From Odoribacter sp. AF15-53 (lineage in GTDB: Bacteria > Bacteroidota > Bacteroidia > Bacteroidales > Marinifilaceae), in the NCBI RefSeq assembly GCF_003479425.1, contig NZ_QUHC01000017.1, positions 1 to 55,865 on the forward strand: a DNA stretch of 55,865 nucleotides, in the 5' to 3' direction. The notes under the pieces were generated by a model that saw only the letters and a list, made by a program, of their open reading frames with translations, did not search any database and was not told the origin of the DNA. Positions 15,920-23,850 of this stretch are shown piece after piece; the stretch's first letter is position 1; the number at the start of each line of letters is the position of its first letter. The position numbers were made by a program, and so were the translations under genes.

Positions 15920-17434
15920 ATGAGTATGAATAGAAATATATGGATATTAATCATGGGAGTTCTCTTTTTCCAGGCTTGTTTGGATGATGAGGGAAATTAT
16001 TCCTATTCGGAATTGCAACCGATAGAGATTGATTCTTCCGGAATTGCAGATTCTTATCGTGTGACGCAGTTGGATTATTTGATTATAGACCCGGGAGTTA
16101 AACAGGGGGGGGATGATTCCAATCTTGCTTATGAATGGAAAATTTTTCAGGGAACGGGTATGCCGAACACGGAAACCGGGAAGGTTGTTAACGATGTCGT
16201 GGGGCAAGAGAGGAAGTTGAATTACAAGGTAACGATTCCTGCCGGGGAGTATACTCTTGCGTTTACGGTAACGGATAAACAAAATGGCGTATCTGAGGTG
16301 TTGAGTCGTAAACTTAATATCGAGTCTTTTGCCCCGGTGGGATTAATGATTATGCACGGGGATTCTGATTCTACCGATGTCAGTATTTTGGTCAACAACC
16401 GTGTTGTTGCGGATGTGGATAAAGATGAAGTGAAGCATAATATTTTCTCCATGACGAATGGTCATCGGGCTCCCGGGATTCCCGGAAGAGTGGGGTACGT
16501 GATGAACACACATAATGTTTACGTGTATACGCAAGGGGCCCACGGGGGATTCCGTACACGGGGGAGTGATATGGGAATATTGGACACGTACGCAGAGATG
16601 TTTACAGATCGAATGCCGGATAGTGAGATTAATTTCCAAGGATATGGTCAATGGAGTTATAATGATCTGTTGATTAATGGAGGAAAGCTTTATTTTGTTA
16701 GTCAGGCTACTACTACATTTACGAAGTTCGGTGTTCCCATTTTCGGGGAGGACTATTATGCAGAGCCATTTATCGGGACTCAGGAGCGAGGATACTATTT
16801 TGGTGTTTTTTATGACAAGTTGCAAAGAAGGTTCCTGTATATAAATGGTCAGCAGGTACTCAAAACCTTCAAAGATGCCGGGGCTTCTGCTGCTTTTAAT
16901 ATGAATAATGTCGGAGAAGATATGGTATACGCTGAACATGGTTTCGAGAAAAAATGGTATTGTGTGATGCGAGATCCGGAGGTCGTTACCGATTATTCTA
17001 TTTATGTATGTAATCTTGAGGCTTTTGATGATGGAAACCGGGGTGTTGGAAAGTATAGTGCAAGTGGATGTACGGATATGAAAGATGCTAAGGCTTTTGC
17101 TGTTGGGAATCGTGCTGAAATTCTTTATTACGCGACAGCGACAGAGGTAAAACAGTGTGATTTCAAGCAGACGGGAAATGCGATCTCTCGCTATCGTTTG
17201 GATGATGAGTTGGTGCGGGAAGGATATGAGATTACGGCAATGCATCTGTTCAAAGTCTCCGGGAATGCTAATGAAGGTAAGCTTTTGTATGTCGGAATTT
17301 ATAACGAGGCGTCGGGTGAAGGGAAGTTACTTGAATGCCCGATCGTGGAAACAAGCGGGGAGATATTGTCTGACCGGATTAAGATTTATGACGGATTCAA
17401 GAAAATAGCTCACATGAGTTATAAGTCAAAATAG
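15920..17434 (+). CDS. PKD-like family surface lipoprotein
   Basis: This is a 504-aa lipoprotein with signal MNRNIWILIMGVLFFQAC, whose Cys is followed by LDDEGNYSYSE. The N-terminal third (about 30-130) looks like an Ig/PKD-type beta domain (LAYEWKIFQG, YTLAFTVTDKQNGVSEVLSRKLNI). The rest, with repeated aromatic and Gly-rich strands (FYDKLQRRFLYINGQQVL), could be a propeller-like fold. Genes of this type regularly sit after SusC, SusD and DUF4843 in Bacteroidales, so it is probably the third surface-exposed binding protein of this transporter. No catalytic motif is seen. A palindromic repeat element separates it from the TlpA gene downstream. The second Met (15926) is an equally possible start. 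Confidence 0.75.
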   Translation: MSMNRNIWILIMGVLFFQACLDDEGNYSYSELQPIEIDSSGIADSYRVTQLDYLIIDPGVKQGGDDSNLAYEWKIFQGTGMPNTETGKVVNDVVGQERKLNYKVTIPAGEYTLAFTVTDKQNGVSEVLSRKLNIESFAPVGLMIMHGDSDSTDVSILVNNRVVADVDKDEVKHNIFSMTNGHRAPGIPGRVGYVMNTHNVYVYTQGAHGGFRTRGSDMGILDTYAEMFTDRMPDSEINFQGYGQWSYNDLLINGGKLYFVSQATTTFTKFGVPIFGEDYYAEPFIGTQERGYYFGVFYDKLQRRFLYINGQQVLKTFKDAGASAAFNMNNVGEDMVYAEHGFEKKWYCVMRDPEVVTDYSIYVCNLEAFDDGNRGVGKYSASGCTDMKDAKAFAVGNRAEILYYATATEVKQCDFKQTGNAISRYRLDDELVREGYEITAMHLFKVSGNANEGKLLYVGIYNEASGEGKLLECPIVETSGEILSDRIKIYDGFKKIAHMSYKSK

Positions 17435-17487
17435 AAAATGTAATTCGGTATTTGCTGAGAGAGAGTTTAGTAAGCTTTTTAATATGG

Positions 17488-17577
17488 AACTCCCCTCTAC
17501 CCCCTCCTTACACAGGAGGGGAAACCGCTAAGTAATTAGCACTCCCCCTGTGTAAGGGGGAGTTGGAAGGGGGAGTG
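17488..17577. repeat. Palindromic REP-like element, copy 3
   Basis: This 90-bp copy begins AACTCCCCTCTACCCCCT and ends TGGAAGGGGGAGTGATT, with the CTCCTTACACAGGAGGGG and CCCCCTGTGTAAGGGGG arms of the copies at 133 and 1841. It splits the SusC-to-PKD-like genes from the TlpA-to-TlpA genes. As RNA it would form strong stem-loops able to stabilise or end the upstream transcript. Confidence 0.85.
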
Positions 17578-17654
17578 ATTTAATAGAAAAAAACTTATTA
17601 GATAGCTTCTCAGGGATATGTTCGTCTATGTAAAAACTGTATTTAATAAATAGG

Positions 17655-18770
17655 ATGAGTATGAAAAAGTTTAGTGGAGTAGTTTGCCTACTTCTTGCAT
17701 TTGTGTTGGGTAGTTGTAATGATACGTGTAGGGTGGAAGGTAAAATGAGTGATATACCGGAGGAAACGACCGTTTATATGTTGCGTAGAACGGGAGAATT
17801 TACTTTTGATACGATCATGCAGACCGTGATGAAAGAGGGGGTTTTTCAGTTAGAGTTACCTGGAGAATTGTGGGGAGAACAGTATAATTTGAAATTCGGG
17901 GATAGGCGGGGAACAGTTGCTTTTTTGGCAGAACAAGGAAACATTGTAATCGAGGGAAGTGGGAAGACAATTTATGATGCAGATGTGAAAGGTTCGCTGG
18001 AAAATGATAGATGGAACGAATACCAGAAACTTATGTGGCGAATCGGAGCGCAACGGAATCGGTTTATGAGGGAAATGGCATCTAACCAGGAACCTGATAG
18101 TATTAAGCGGGTAAAATATGAATCATTTTCTAATAGTCTGGATGAAAAATTAATGCATTACAAAGATTCTTTAGCACAAGCGGATGCTACTTCTATAACG
18201 GCTTTGTTTTTATACTATCAATCTTTACCGTTGCTGAAATATGATCAGATAGATCGGATTTTGGAAAAATTTACGCCTCAATTGGTTGATAACAAGTATT
18301 ATCAAGAAATGAAAGTACGGGCGGATCTTTTACGTAAAGTGGCTCCGGGAGTGAACGCTCCTGATTTTGAAGTGAAAACCGTTGATGGTGGTTCCGTGAA
18401 GCTTTCTTCATTCAGGGGGAAATATCTTATTTTGGATTTTTGGGCTTCTTGGTGTGCACCCTGTCGGGAAGAGACCGTGTATATAAAGGAATTATATAAC
18501 AAATATCATGATGCGGGTTTAGAAGTATTTTCCGTTTCGTTGGATGATAAAAAGGATGCTTGGATCAAGGCGATAGAGGAAGACGGGATGACTTGGAATC
18601 ATGGTTGCCAGTTATTAAGAGGGGGGAAAAACACGCCGGTGGCCCAATTATACGGGATTGATGGTATCCCTGCTATATGGGTAATTGATCCGGAAGGAAA
18701 AATTTTAGCGCAAGGGCTTCAAAGAGAAAAGTTAGTCGAGTTTTGTTCGCGATTATTTGAGGGAAAATAG
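17655..18770 (+). CDS. TlpA-family thiol-disulfide oxidoreductase lipoprotein (DUF4369 + thioredoxin)
   Basis: This is an envelope lipoprotein of 371 aa. The signal ends LGSC with Cys21 lipidated. The N-terminal half (about 25-125) is a DUF4369-type beta domain (VEGKMSDIPEETTVYMLRRTGEFTFDTI), then a helical linker. The TlpA/AhpC-like thioredoxin domain starts near 235 (APDFEVKTVDGGSVKLSSFRGKY). The redox centre is Cys267-Ala-Pro-Cys270 in FWASWCAPCREE, and the cis-Pro is in GIPAIWVID. It would reduce or rearrange disulfides, possibly in imported or cell-wall-linked substrates. It begins the tight group TlpA, S46 peptidase, L,D-transpeptidase, TlpA, and is paralogous to the last gene of that group and to the fragment at 1-63. 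Confidence 0.92.
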   Translation: MSMKKFSGVVCLLLAFVLGSCNDTCRVEGKMSDIPEETTVYMLRRTGEFTFDTIMQTVMKEGVFQLELPGELWGEQYNLKFGDRRGTVAFLAEQGNIVIEGSGKTIYDADVKGSLENDRWNEYQKLMWRIGAQRNRFMREMASNQEPDSIKRVKYESFSNSLDEKLMHYKDSLAQADATSITALFLYYQSLPLLKYDQIDRILEKFTPQLVDNKYYQEMKVRADLLRKVAPGVNAPDFEVKTVDGGSVKLSSFRGKYLILDFWASWCAPCREETVYIKELYNKYHDAGLEVFSVSLDDKKDAWIKAIEEDGMTWNHGCQLLRGGKNTPVAQLYGIDGIPAIWVIDPEGKILAQGLQREKLVEFCSRLFEGK

Positions 18771-18803
18771 TATAGGAGAAAATTTATTTTAAAATATGGG
18801 GTA

Positions 18804-20903
18804 ATGAAAAAGTTAATTTTATTATTGTTTCTCTCGATATATGTAATGGTCTCACGGGCGGATGAAGGGATGTGGTTGTTGTCTCGTTTGAAACAATATA
18901 ACGAGGCTCGAATGAAAGAGCTGGGGTTGAAAGTTCCTGTTGATGTGATTGTTGATAGTTTGAGTCAAGCCATTATTTCTTTTAATGGTAACGGGACGGC
19001 TTCTTTTATTTCAAAAGACGGATTGTTGGTGACGAATTACCATTGTGCGTATGCGGGAATACAGCAGAGTAGCTCGGACGAAAATAATTATATCCGGGAT
19101 GGCTTCTGGGCGAGTCGTAGAGAAGATGAGATTCCTTTGAGTGGGATAAATATTTCGATTAACCGGGTGATTAAGGATGTTTCTGATGAGGTAAATGCAA
19201 AATTGATAGGGGTAAAAGCAGATCGGAAGGTAATATCTGAAATTTTGAGTGGAATTGTAGCCGGGTACAGGAAACAATATCCGGGCATGCAGGTGAATAT
19301 TCGGAGTTATCGGAATAATTCGCTTCACGTGTTATACGTGGCACAATCTTTCTCGGATGTACGTTTGGTAGGGGCTCCTCCTTATGCTATTGCGAAATTT
19401 GGAGGAGAAACGGATAATTGGACCTGGCCTCGTCACGGGTGTGATTTCGCTTATTTAAGAGTGTATGTATCAAAAGATGGGAAATCAACGGGTTATCATG
19501 CCGATAACGTGCCTTATCATCCTGATGTGTATCTGAAAGTTTCCACGGAAGGGTATAAAAAGGGTGATTATGCCATGTCTATCGGTTATCCGGGGTACAC
19601 GAATCGAAATGCAACTTCGATGCAAATCTGGGAAACACAGCATGTATTGAATCCTCCGATGATTAAAATACGCACGGCCAGACAGGAGATATTACAAAAA
19701 TTCATGCGGGAGGATGAAAGTCTTCGTATTAAATATGCGGAGAAATTTGCTTCATCGGCTAATTATTGTAAGAATTCGATCGGAATGAACCAATGGATCG
19801 AAGATCTCAAGGTTTGTGAGAAAAAAGCCGAATACGAACAAGCTTTTTTAAATTCCTGTAAAAATGATTCCGTGCGACAATATTATGAATCCGTGCTTCG
19901 GGATATAGAGAAGGGAATTAAAGATGCGGCTCGTTATCGTATAGCTATGGGATATTACGTGGAGGCATTAGGTGAAGGATGCGAGATGTTGCGTTTTGTG
20001 TCTAGTTTCGGGAAAGCTATTCCTCATGCGCAACGGGATAAGGGCGAGATGCGTGCAAACCTATTGGTAAATGTGAAGATGTATTATAAGGATTATTCCG
20101 AAAAGGTTGATCGTACCGTTATGAAAGCCTTGTTGAAAATAGTGCGGGATGATTTGAATGCAGATTTGTTACCGGAATTTTTTGAAACCTTGAAAAATGA
20201 GTATCGGGGGGATGTTGATAAGTTTGTCGATGATTTGTATGAACATTCCGTGTTTGCAAACCAAGAACGTCTTTTGGCGGCGTTGGATAATCCGAGCTTG
20301 AATATCAAGGAGGATGTCGTTTATAAAATGTCAGAACAGTTGGAAAAAAAACGTGGGGAATTGTTCCGCTTGGTTGACGGTAAAAGGGCCGTGGCTCAGA
20401 GGGCTATTCTTGAATATAATAAAGGGATACTGAATTTTGATCAACAGAATTATTATCCTAATGCTGATAAAACGATACGTCTTTCTTATGGTACGATTTG
20501 TGATTTGCCGTTGGAGAATGGTGACGTTAAACCTTTCCAAACTTGTTTAAGCGGGGTTATTAGAAAGGCAAAATCTGATAATCCTGATTTTTATTTACCG
20601 GATAAGTTGAAAAAGCTTTGGGAAAGTAAAGATTTCGGTCGATACAACCAAAACGGGGATGTTCCTGCTGATTTTATCATGAACGGGGATGTGACCGGAG
20701 GTAATTCCGGAAGTCCTTTGTTGAATGCGAAAGGGGAATTGATTGGATTAGTGTTTGATTGTAATTGGGAATCAATGACTCGTGATTTCAATTTCGACCA
20801 AAAATTGCATCGTGTAATTTGTTTGGATGTCCGGTATTTACTTTTCATCACGGAGAAATATGCCCATGCGGAAAATGTTATTAATGAGATATTAAAAGAT
20901 TAA
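18804..20903 (+). CDS. S46-family dipeptidyl-peptidase (DPP7/DPP11 type) with unusual specificity residue
   Basis: This is a periplasmic serine peptidase of 699 aa that should remove dipeptides from the N-terminus of oligopeptides. A signal peptide (to about residue 19) is followed by a chymotrypsin-like double barrel with a large helical insertion (about 270-560). The triad is His80 (VTNYHCAYAG), Asp214 (RHGCDFAYLRVY) and Ser635 (TGGNSGSPLL). In characterised members the residue 18 after the serine sets specificity: Gly in DPP7 (hydrophobic P1) and Arg in DPP11 (Asp/Glu P1). Here it is Cys653 (LVFDCNWESM), so neither assignment fits. The gene is 33 bp after the TlpA gene and 5 bp before the transpeptidase gene, indicating one operon. 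Confidence 0.93.
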   Translation: MKKLILLLFLSIYVMVSRADEGMWLLSRLKQYNEARMKELGLKVPVDVIVDSLSQAIISFNGNGTASFISKDGLLVTNYHCAYAGIQQSSSDENNYIRDGFWASRREDEIPLSGINISINRVIKDVSDEVNAKLIGVKADRKVISEILSGIVAGYRKQYPGMQVNIRSYRNNSLHVLYVAQSFSDVRLVGAPPYAIAKFGGETDNWTWPRHGCDFAYLRVYVSKDGKSTGYHADNVPYHPDVYLKVSTEGYKKGDYAMSIGYPGYTNRNATSMQIWETQHVLNPPMIKIRTARQEILQKFMREDESLRIKYAEKFASSANYCKNSIGMNQWIEDLKVCEKKAEYEQAFLNSCKNDSVRQYYESVLRDIEKGIKDAARYRIAMGYYVEALGEGCEMLRFVSSFGKAIPHAQRDKGEMRANLLVNVKMYYKDYSEKVDRTVMKALLKIVRDDLNADLLPEFFETLKNEYRGDVDKFVDDLYEHSVFANQERLLAALDNPSLNIKEDVVYKMSEQLEKKRGELFRLVDGKRAVAQRAILEYNKGILNFDQQNYYPNADKTIRLSYGTICDLPLENGDVKPFQTCLSGVIRKAKSDNPDFYLPDKLKKLWESKDFGRYNQNGDVPADFIMNGDVTGGNSGSPLLNAKGELIGLVFDCNWESMTRDFNFDQKLHRVICLDVRYLLFITEKYAHAENVINEILKD

Positions 20904-20908
20904 AACAG

Positions 20909-21454
20909 ATGGTTTTTAGATATATACTTACATGTTTATTCCTTTCTTTGGTGACGACAACGGTATTTGCTCAAAAGGCCGCTTATATAATTGTGTCGAA
21001 AGAAGAAATGCAAATGGTGGTGTATGATGAGAAAGGGGAAGAGTTGTTGAAATTTCCGATTGCTTGTGGAAAGAATTACGGACAAAAGCAAAAAGCCGGA
21101 GATAATCGGACTCCGGAAGGTATTTTTAAAGTCGTTAGTCAAGAACCGGCGGCACATTGGACGTATGATTTTGGAAACGGACCGGTAAAAGGAGCGTATG
21201 GTCCATTGTTTATTCGGTTAAGTACTCCGGGATTCAAGGGGATCGGGATTCATGGAACACATGATGAAAATACGGTACCCGGTCGGGAAACGCATGGATG
21301 TATTCGATTGAAAAATGCAGATCTTGTGCGATTGGCGAAAATCGTGGATAAGGGAACTCTTGTCGTTATTTTACCCAGCCGTGGGGATGTGTTGGCGACG
21401 TTAGCGAACAAAACAGGGGTGAATGAGAAATTGTTCTCGTATAAAAGTATGTAA
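20909..21454 (+). CDS. L,D-transpeptidase (YkuD domain)
   Basis: This is an exported YkuD-fold protein of 181 aa. The signal peptide ends TTTVFAQ (about residue 22). The catalytic stretch contains His115 in GIGIHGTHDE and Cys131 in RETHGCIRLKNADL, matching the family motif HX(n)S/THGCh. Known members cross-link meso-diaminopimelate residues of peptidoglycan or attach proteins to it, and some only cleave. There is no LysM or other wall-binding domain. It lies 5 bp after an S46 peptidase gene and 2 bp before a TlpA gene, an odd place for a wall enzyme. It may anchor or remodel the wall for the transport system, or act on peptides; this is inference. Confidence 0.9.
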   Translation: MVFRYILTCLFLSLVTTTVFAQKAAYIIVSKEEMQMVVYDEKGEELLKFPIACGKNYGQKQKAGDNRTPEGIFKVVSQEPAAHWTYDFGNGPVKGAYGPLFIRLSTPGFKGIGIHGTHDENTVPGRETHGCIRLKNADLVRLAKIVDKGTLVVILPSRGDVLATLANKTGVNEKLFSYKSM

Positions 21455-21456
21455 AT

Positions 21457-22542
21457 ATGAAGGGATTATTAAGTATAATAGCGTTTGCCTGTTTGAGTGC
21501 CTGTACTAATGTTTGTCATGTACAGGGACGTATTGAAGGTGGCGAAAAGGATTTGCAAGTTGTTGTGTTGCGTGATCTTCAAAATTTTCAATATGATACG
21601 ATTGTAAAGGCGAATTTGCATGATGGAAATTTTGAGTTCGATTTACCTGAAGAGTATTACGGTGAGGCTTACGAAATGCAATTTGGTGATCTTCCCGGTC
21701 GGGCTCTTTTCTTTGCGGAGAGAGGAACGGTTCGGGTTGAGGGACATGTAGACTCTATTTTCTTTTCAAGAGCTTCAGGAACAAGGGGGAATGATGAATG
21801 GCGGATGTATAGGAAGACGGAACAAGAAATTATACAACAACGTGATAAAGAAATGTTTGGTCCGGAAGTACGGGCTTTGGAGGGAGAGTTGAAGGTTGCT
21901 GAACAGAAAAGGATTTTGAAAAAATTTGGAGAAAAGATGTTCCGGTATCAAGAGGAATTGATAGGTGACGGAAATTCGTTGGCTGCTTTATATGTCTTTT
22001 GGAAAAGGTTTTTGGCTATGGATGCCGATGAAATTGATTCTCTACTGAAGCAATTTGGTCCGGAATTGTCTAATCATCGTTATTATTTGGCCATGAAAAA
22101 TAGAGCTGACGTGTTAAGACGGGTAGCTCCCGGGGCAATAGCTCCATTGTTTACAGCAATAACATTGGAAGGGGATTCTCTTTCTTTAGCTGACCTGCGA
22201 GGGAAATATGTGATTTTAGATTTTTGGGCTTCTTGGTGTATGCCGTGTCGTGCCGAGACTGAACACGTGAAGGAGTTATATGACCGGTATCATGATCGGG
22301 GATTGGATGTTTTTTCTGTTTCTTCGGATAAGGATGAACGGGCTTGGAGGCAAGCGATAGAACAAGATGGAATGGTTTGGAATCAAGGTATTTTGCTGGG
22401 AAAAAATAAAAAGCACGTGTATGAATTGTATGGTGTTGTTGGGATACCGGCTATTTGGGTTATAGATCCGGAGGGGAAGATTATTGCAAAGAATTTGAGA
22501 GGAGAGAAATTAAAAGATTTTTGTGCTAGATTGTTTGATTAG
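21457..22542 (+). CDS. TlpA-family thiol-disulfide oxidoreductase lipoprotein, second copy in the operon
   Basis: This 361-aa paralogue of the 17655-18770 gene has the same architecture: lipobox CLSAC with Cys16, DUF4369-like N-terminal domain (VQGRIEGGEKDLQVVVLRDLQNFQYDTI), helical middle and a thioredoxin domain with Cys261-Met-Pro-Cys264 in FWASWCMPCRAE. The cis-Pro is in GIPAIWVIDPEGK. The C-terminal tail IIAKNLRGEKL matches the fragment at the left window edge. The Met-Pro between the cysteines, instead of Ala-Pro, may shift redox potential relative to its neighbour. It starts 2 bp after the transpeptidase stop, so it is surely co-transcribed. A bidirectional terminator at 22612-22646 ends the operon. 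Confidence 0.92.
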   Translation: MKGLLSIIAFACLSACTNVCHVQGRIEGGEKDLQVVVLRDLQNFQYDTIVKANLHDGNFEFDLPEEYYGEAYEMQFGDLPGRALFFAERGTVRVEGHVDSIFFSRASGTRGNDEWRMYRKTEQEIIQQRDKEMFGPEVRALEGELKVAEQKRILKKFGEKMFRYQEELIGDGNSLAALYVFWKRFLAMDADEIDSLLKQFGPELSNHRYYLAMKNRADVLRRVAPGAIAPLFTAITLEGDSLSLADLRGKYVILDFWASWCMPCRAETEHVKELYDRYHDRGLDVFSVSSDKDERAWRQAIEQDGMVWNQGILLGKNKKHVYELYGVVGIPAIWVIDPEGKIIAKNLRGEKLKDFCARLFD

Positions 22543-22611
22543 ATTAGAAGAATGAAGTTGACTGGAGTTGTATCTGGTCAGCTTTATTCGGATCGTATGA
22601 CGATGAAAAAC

Positions 22612-22646
22612 AAAAAGGTCACCATGATAAATTTGGTGACCTTTTT
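22612..22646. terminator. Bidirectional terminator between TlpA and TolC genes
   Basis: AAAAAGGTCACC (22612-22623) is the inverse complement of GGTGACCTTTTT (22635-22646), with an 11-nt loop. It serves the plus-strand peptidase operon and the minus-strand metal-efflux operon. Confidence 0.9.
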
Positions 22647-22662
22647 CACATTAGGTTGTTGC

Positions 22663-23850
22663 TTACAATTTATACTGATACAATTGTGCCAGTATGCTGT
22701 AATATTCTTTTTCCACGTCGAGATAGCTTTGTTGACTGTCGTAGAATGTCGAGAGTTCCGTGAAGTAGTCGATCACGGAGAGTTGTCCGGCATTCAACGC
22801 CTTGTTGAGTAATTCAACATTACGTTGTTGTTGTAACACCTTGGCGTAGTCTGCACGGGAGATTTGCAGGGCTTCGGCTTGTTGATAAAGCTGACGCAAG
22901 TTCGTCTGCAAGTTCAGGCGGTTATCAGCTAGTGATGCAGTGGCAAATTCGGCTTGTGCTTTTGCTCTTTTCACCGTGTTCTTGTTCTCGAAAAGCGGGA
23001 TGGATACACCTACCACGAAACCATTGGAGGCCACGTGATCTGTTGCCGCGTTGCGTTTGTAACCGACATCAAATTTGGGCAAAGCGAGTGAACGACTTAA
23101 TTTCACTTCCCGGTTGGCGATTTCTTGATCCCCGGTAAGGCTTTTCAGGCTGGGATCAGCTTCCATGAAGGCGGCTTGCAACTGTTCGAGAGCGATCAGG
23201 TTCTCGCTCATGGGATACTCTGTTGCGTCAAACGTGATCGAGGTGCCTCCGTTTAGATTTTGGAGTTGCTCCTCAGCAGCGGTCAAGGCAGCTTGGTTCA
23301 TGCGGCTTTGATTCTGGGCGTTCAATAATTCCAGTTGGATTTTGTTCAATTCCAGTTGATTGGCATCACCCGATTTGAAACGCTTTTTGTAGTGCGAGAA
23401 CATGGCTTCCGCATTGGATAAACGTTCATCCAACAAGGCTTTTTGCTTCCGCAGGTAGATGATCTCTATGCAGGTTTGTTTAGCCGTTAAGAGAAGTTGT
23501 TGACGATATGCCGCAGACTGGAATCCGATCGTGTTGGATTTCAAGGCAGCTAGTTTATTCTTGTTCGTGTAAGCCGAAGGAAAATCGAGAGACTGTTTCA
23601 CCGTTAGCGTGTATTCTGAACCGGGGTTGTTTCGGTTGCCCCACATCTGCTCCCATTCCACGGAAGGATTGGCGAGGAATTTCCCGGTTTGCGCTTCGAG
23701 TTTCTGGGCATCGGTCATTTTCTGGTTGGCTTGTAACGACTTGTTGTTAGCTTCAATGCTTTTCAGCACGTGGTCAATGCTGTTCTGGGCTCTCGTGGTG
23801 AGAGTCCCCAATAGCATCAATCCGAGTATATACAATTTATATGTTTTCAT
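22663..23850 (-). CDS. TolC-family outer-membrane efflux protein
   Basis: This is the outer-membrane duct of the heavy-metal efflux system, 395 aa, with signal peptide MKTYKLYILGLMLLGTLTTRAQ. Two OEP repeats are visible as long coiled-coil helices (KQALLDERLSNAEAMFSHYKKRFKSGDANQLELNKIQLELLNAQNQ and the related C-terminal region near 300-390). The PSVEWEQMWGN segment lies near the N-terminus, as in Bacteroidetes CusC-type proteins. It is the last gene of the operon, overlapping the RND pump gene by 4 bp, so translation is probably coupled. No lipidation cysteine is seen. Confidence 0.92.
   Translation of the reverse strand: MKTYKLYILGLMLLGTLTTRAQNSIDHVLKSIEANNKSLQANQKMTDAQKLEAQTGKFLANPSVEWEQMWGNRNNPGSEYTLTVKQSLDFPSAYTNKNKLAALKSNTIGFQSAAYRQQLLLTAKQTCIEIIYLRKQKALLDERLSNAEAMFSHYKKRFKSGDANQLELNKIQLELLNAQNQSRMNQAALTAAEEQLQNLNGGTSITFDATEYPMSENLIALEQLQAAFMEADPSLKSLTGDQEIANREVKLSRSLALPKFDVGYKRNAATDHVASNGFVVGVSIPLFENKNTVKRAKAQAEFATASLADNRLNLQTNLRQLYQQAEALQISRADYAKVLQQQRNVELLNKALNAGQLSVIDYFTELSTFYDSQQSYLDVEKEYYSILAQLYQYKL

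Noticed and set aside
16343..17245. 300-codon open frame on the minus strand
   Set aside because: It lies wholly antisense to the PKD-like lipoprotein gene, shows no recognisable domain, and is rich in His, Ile and Ser as expected from the opposite strand of beta-rich coding DNA.
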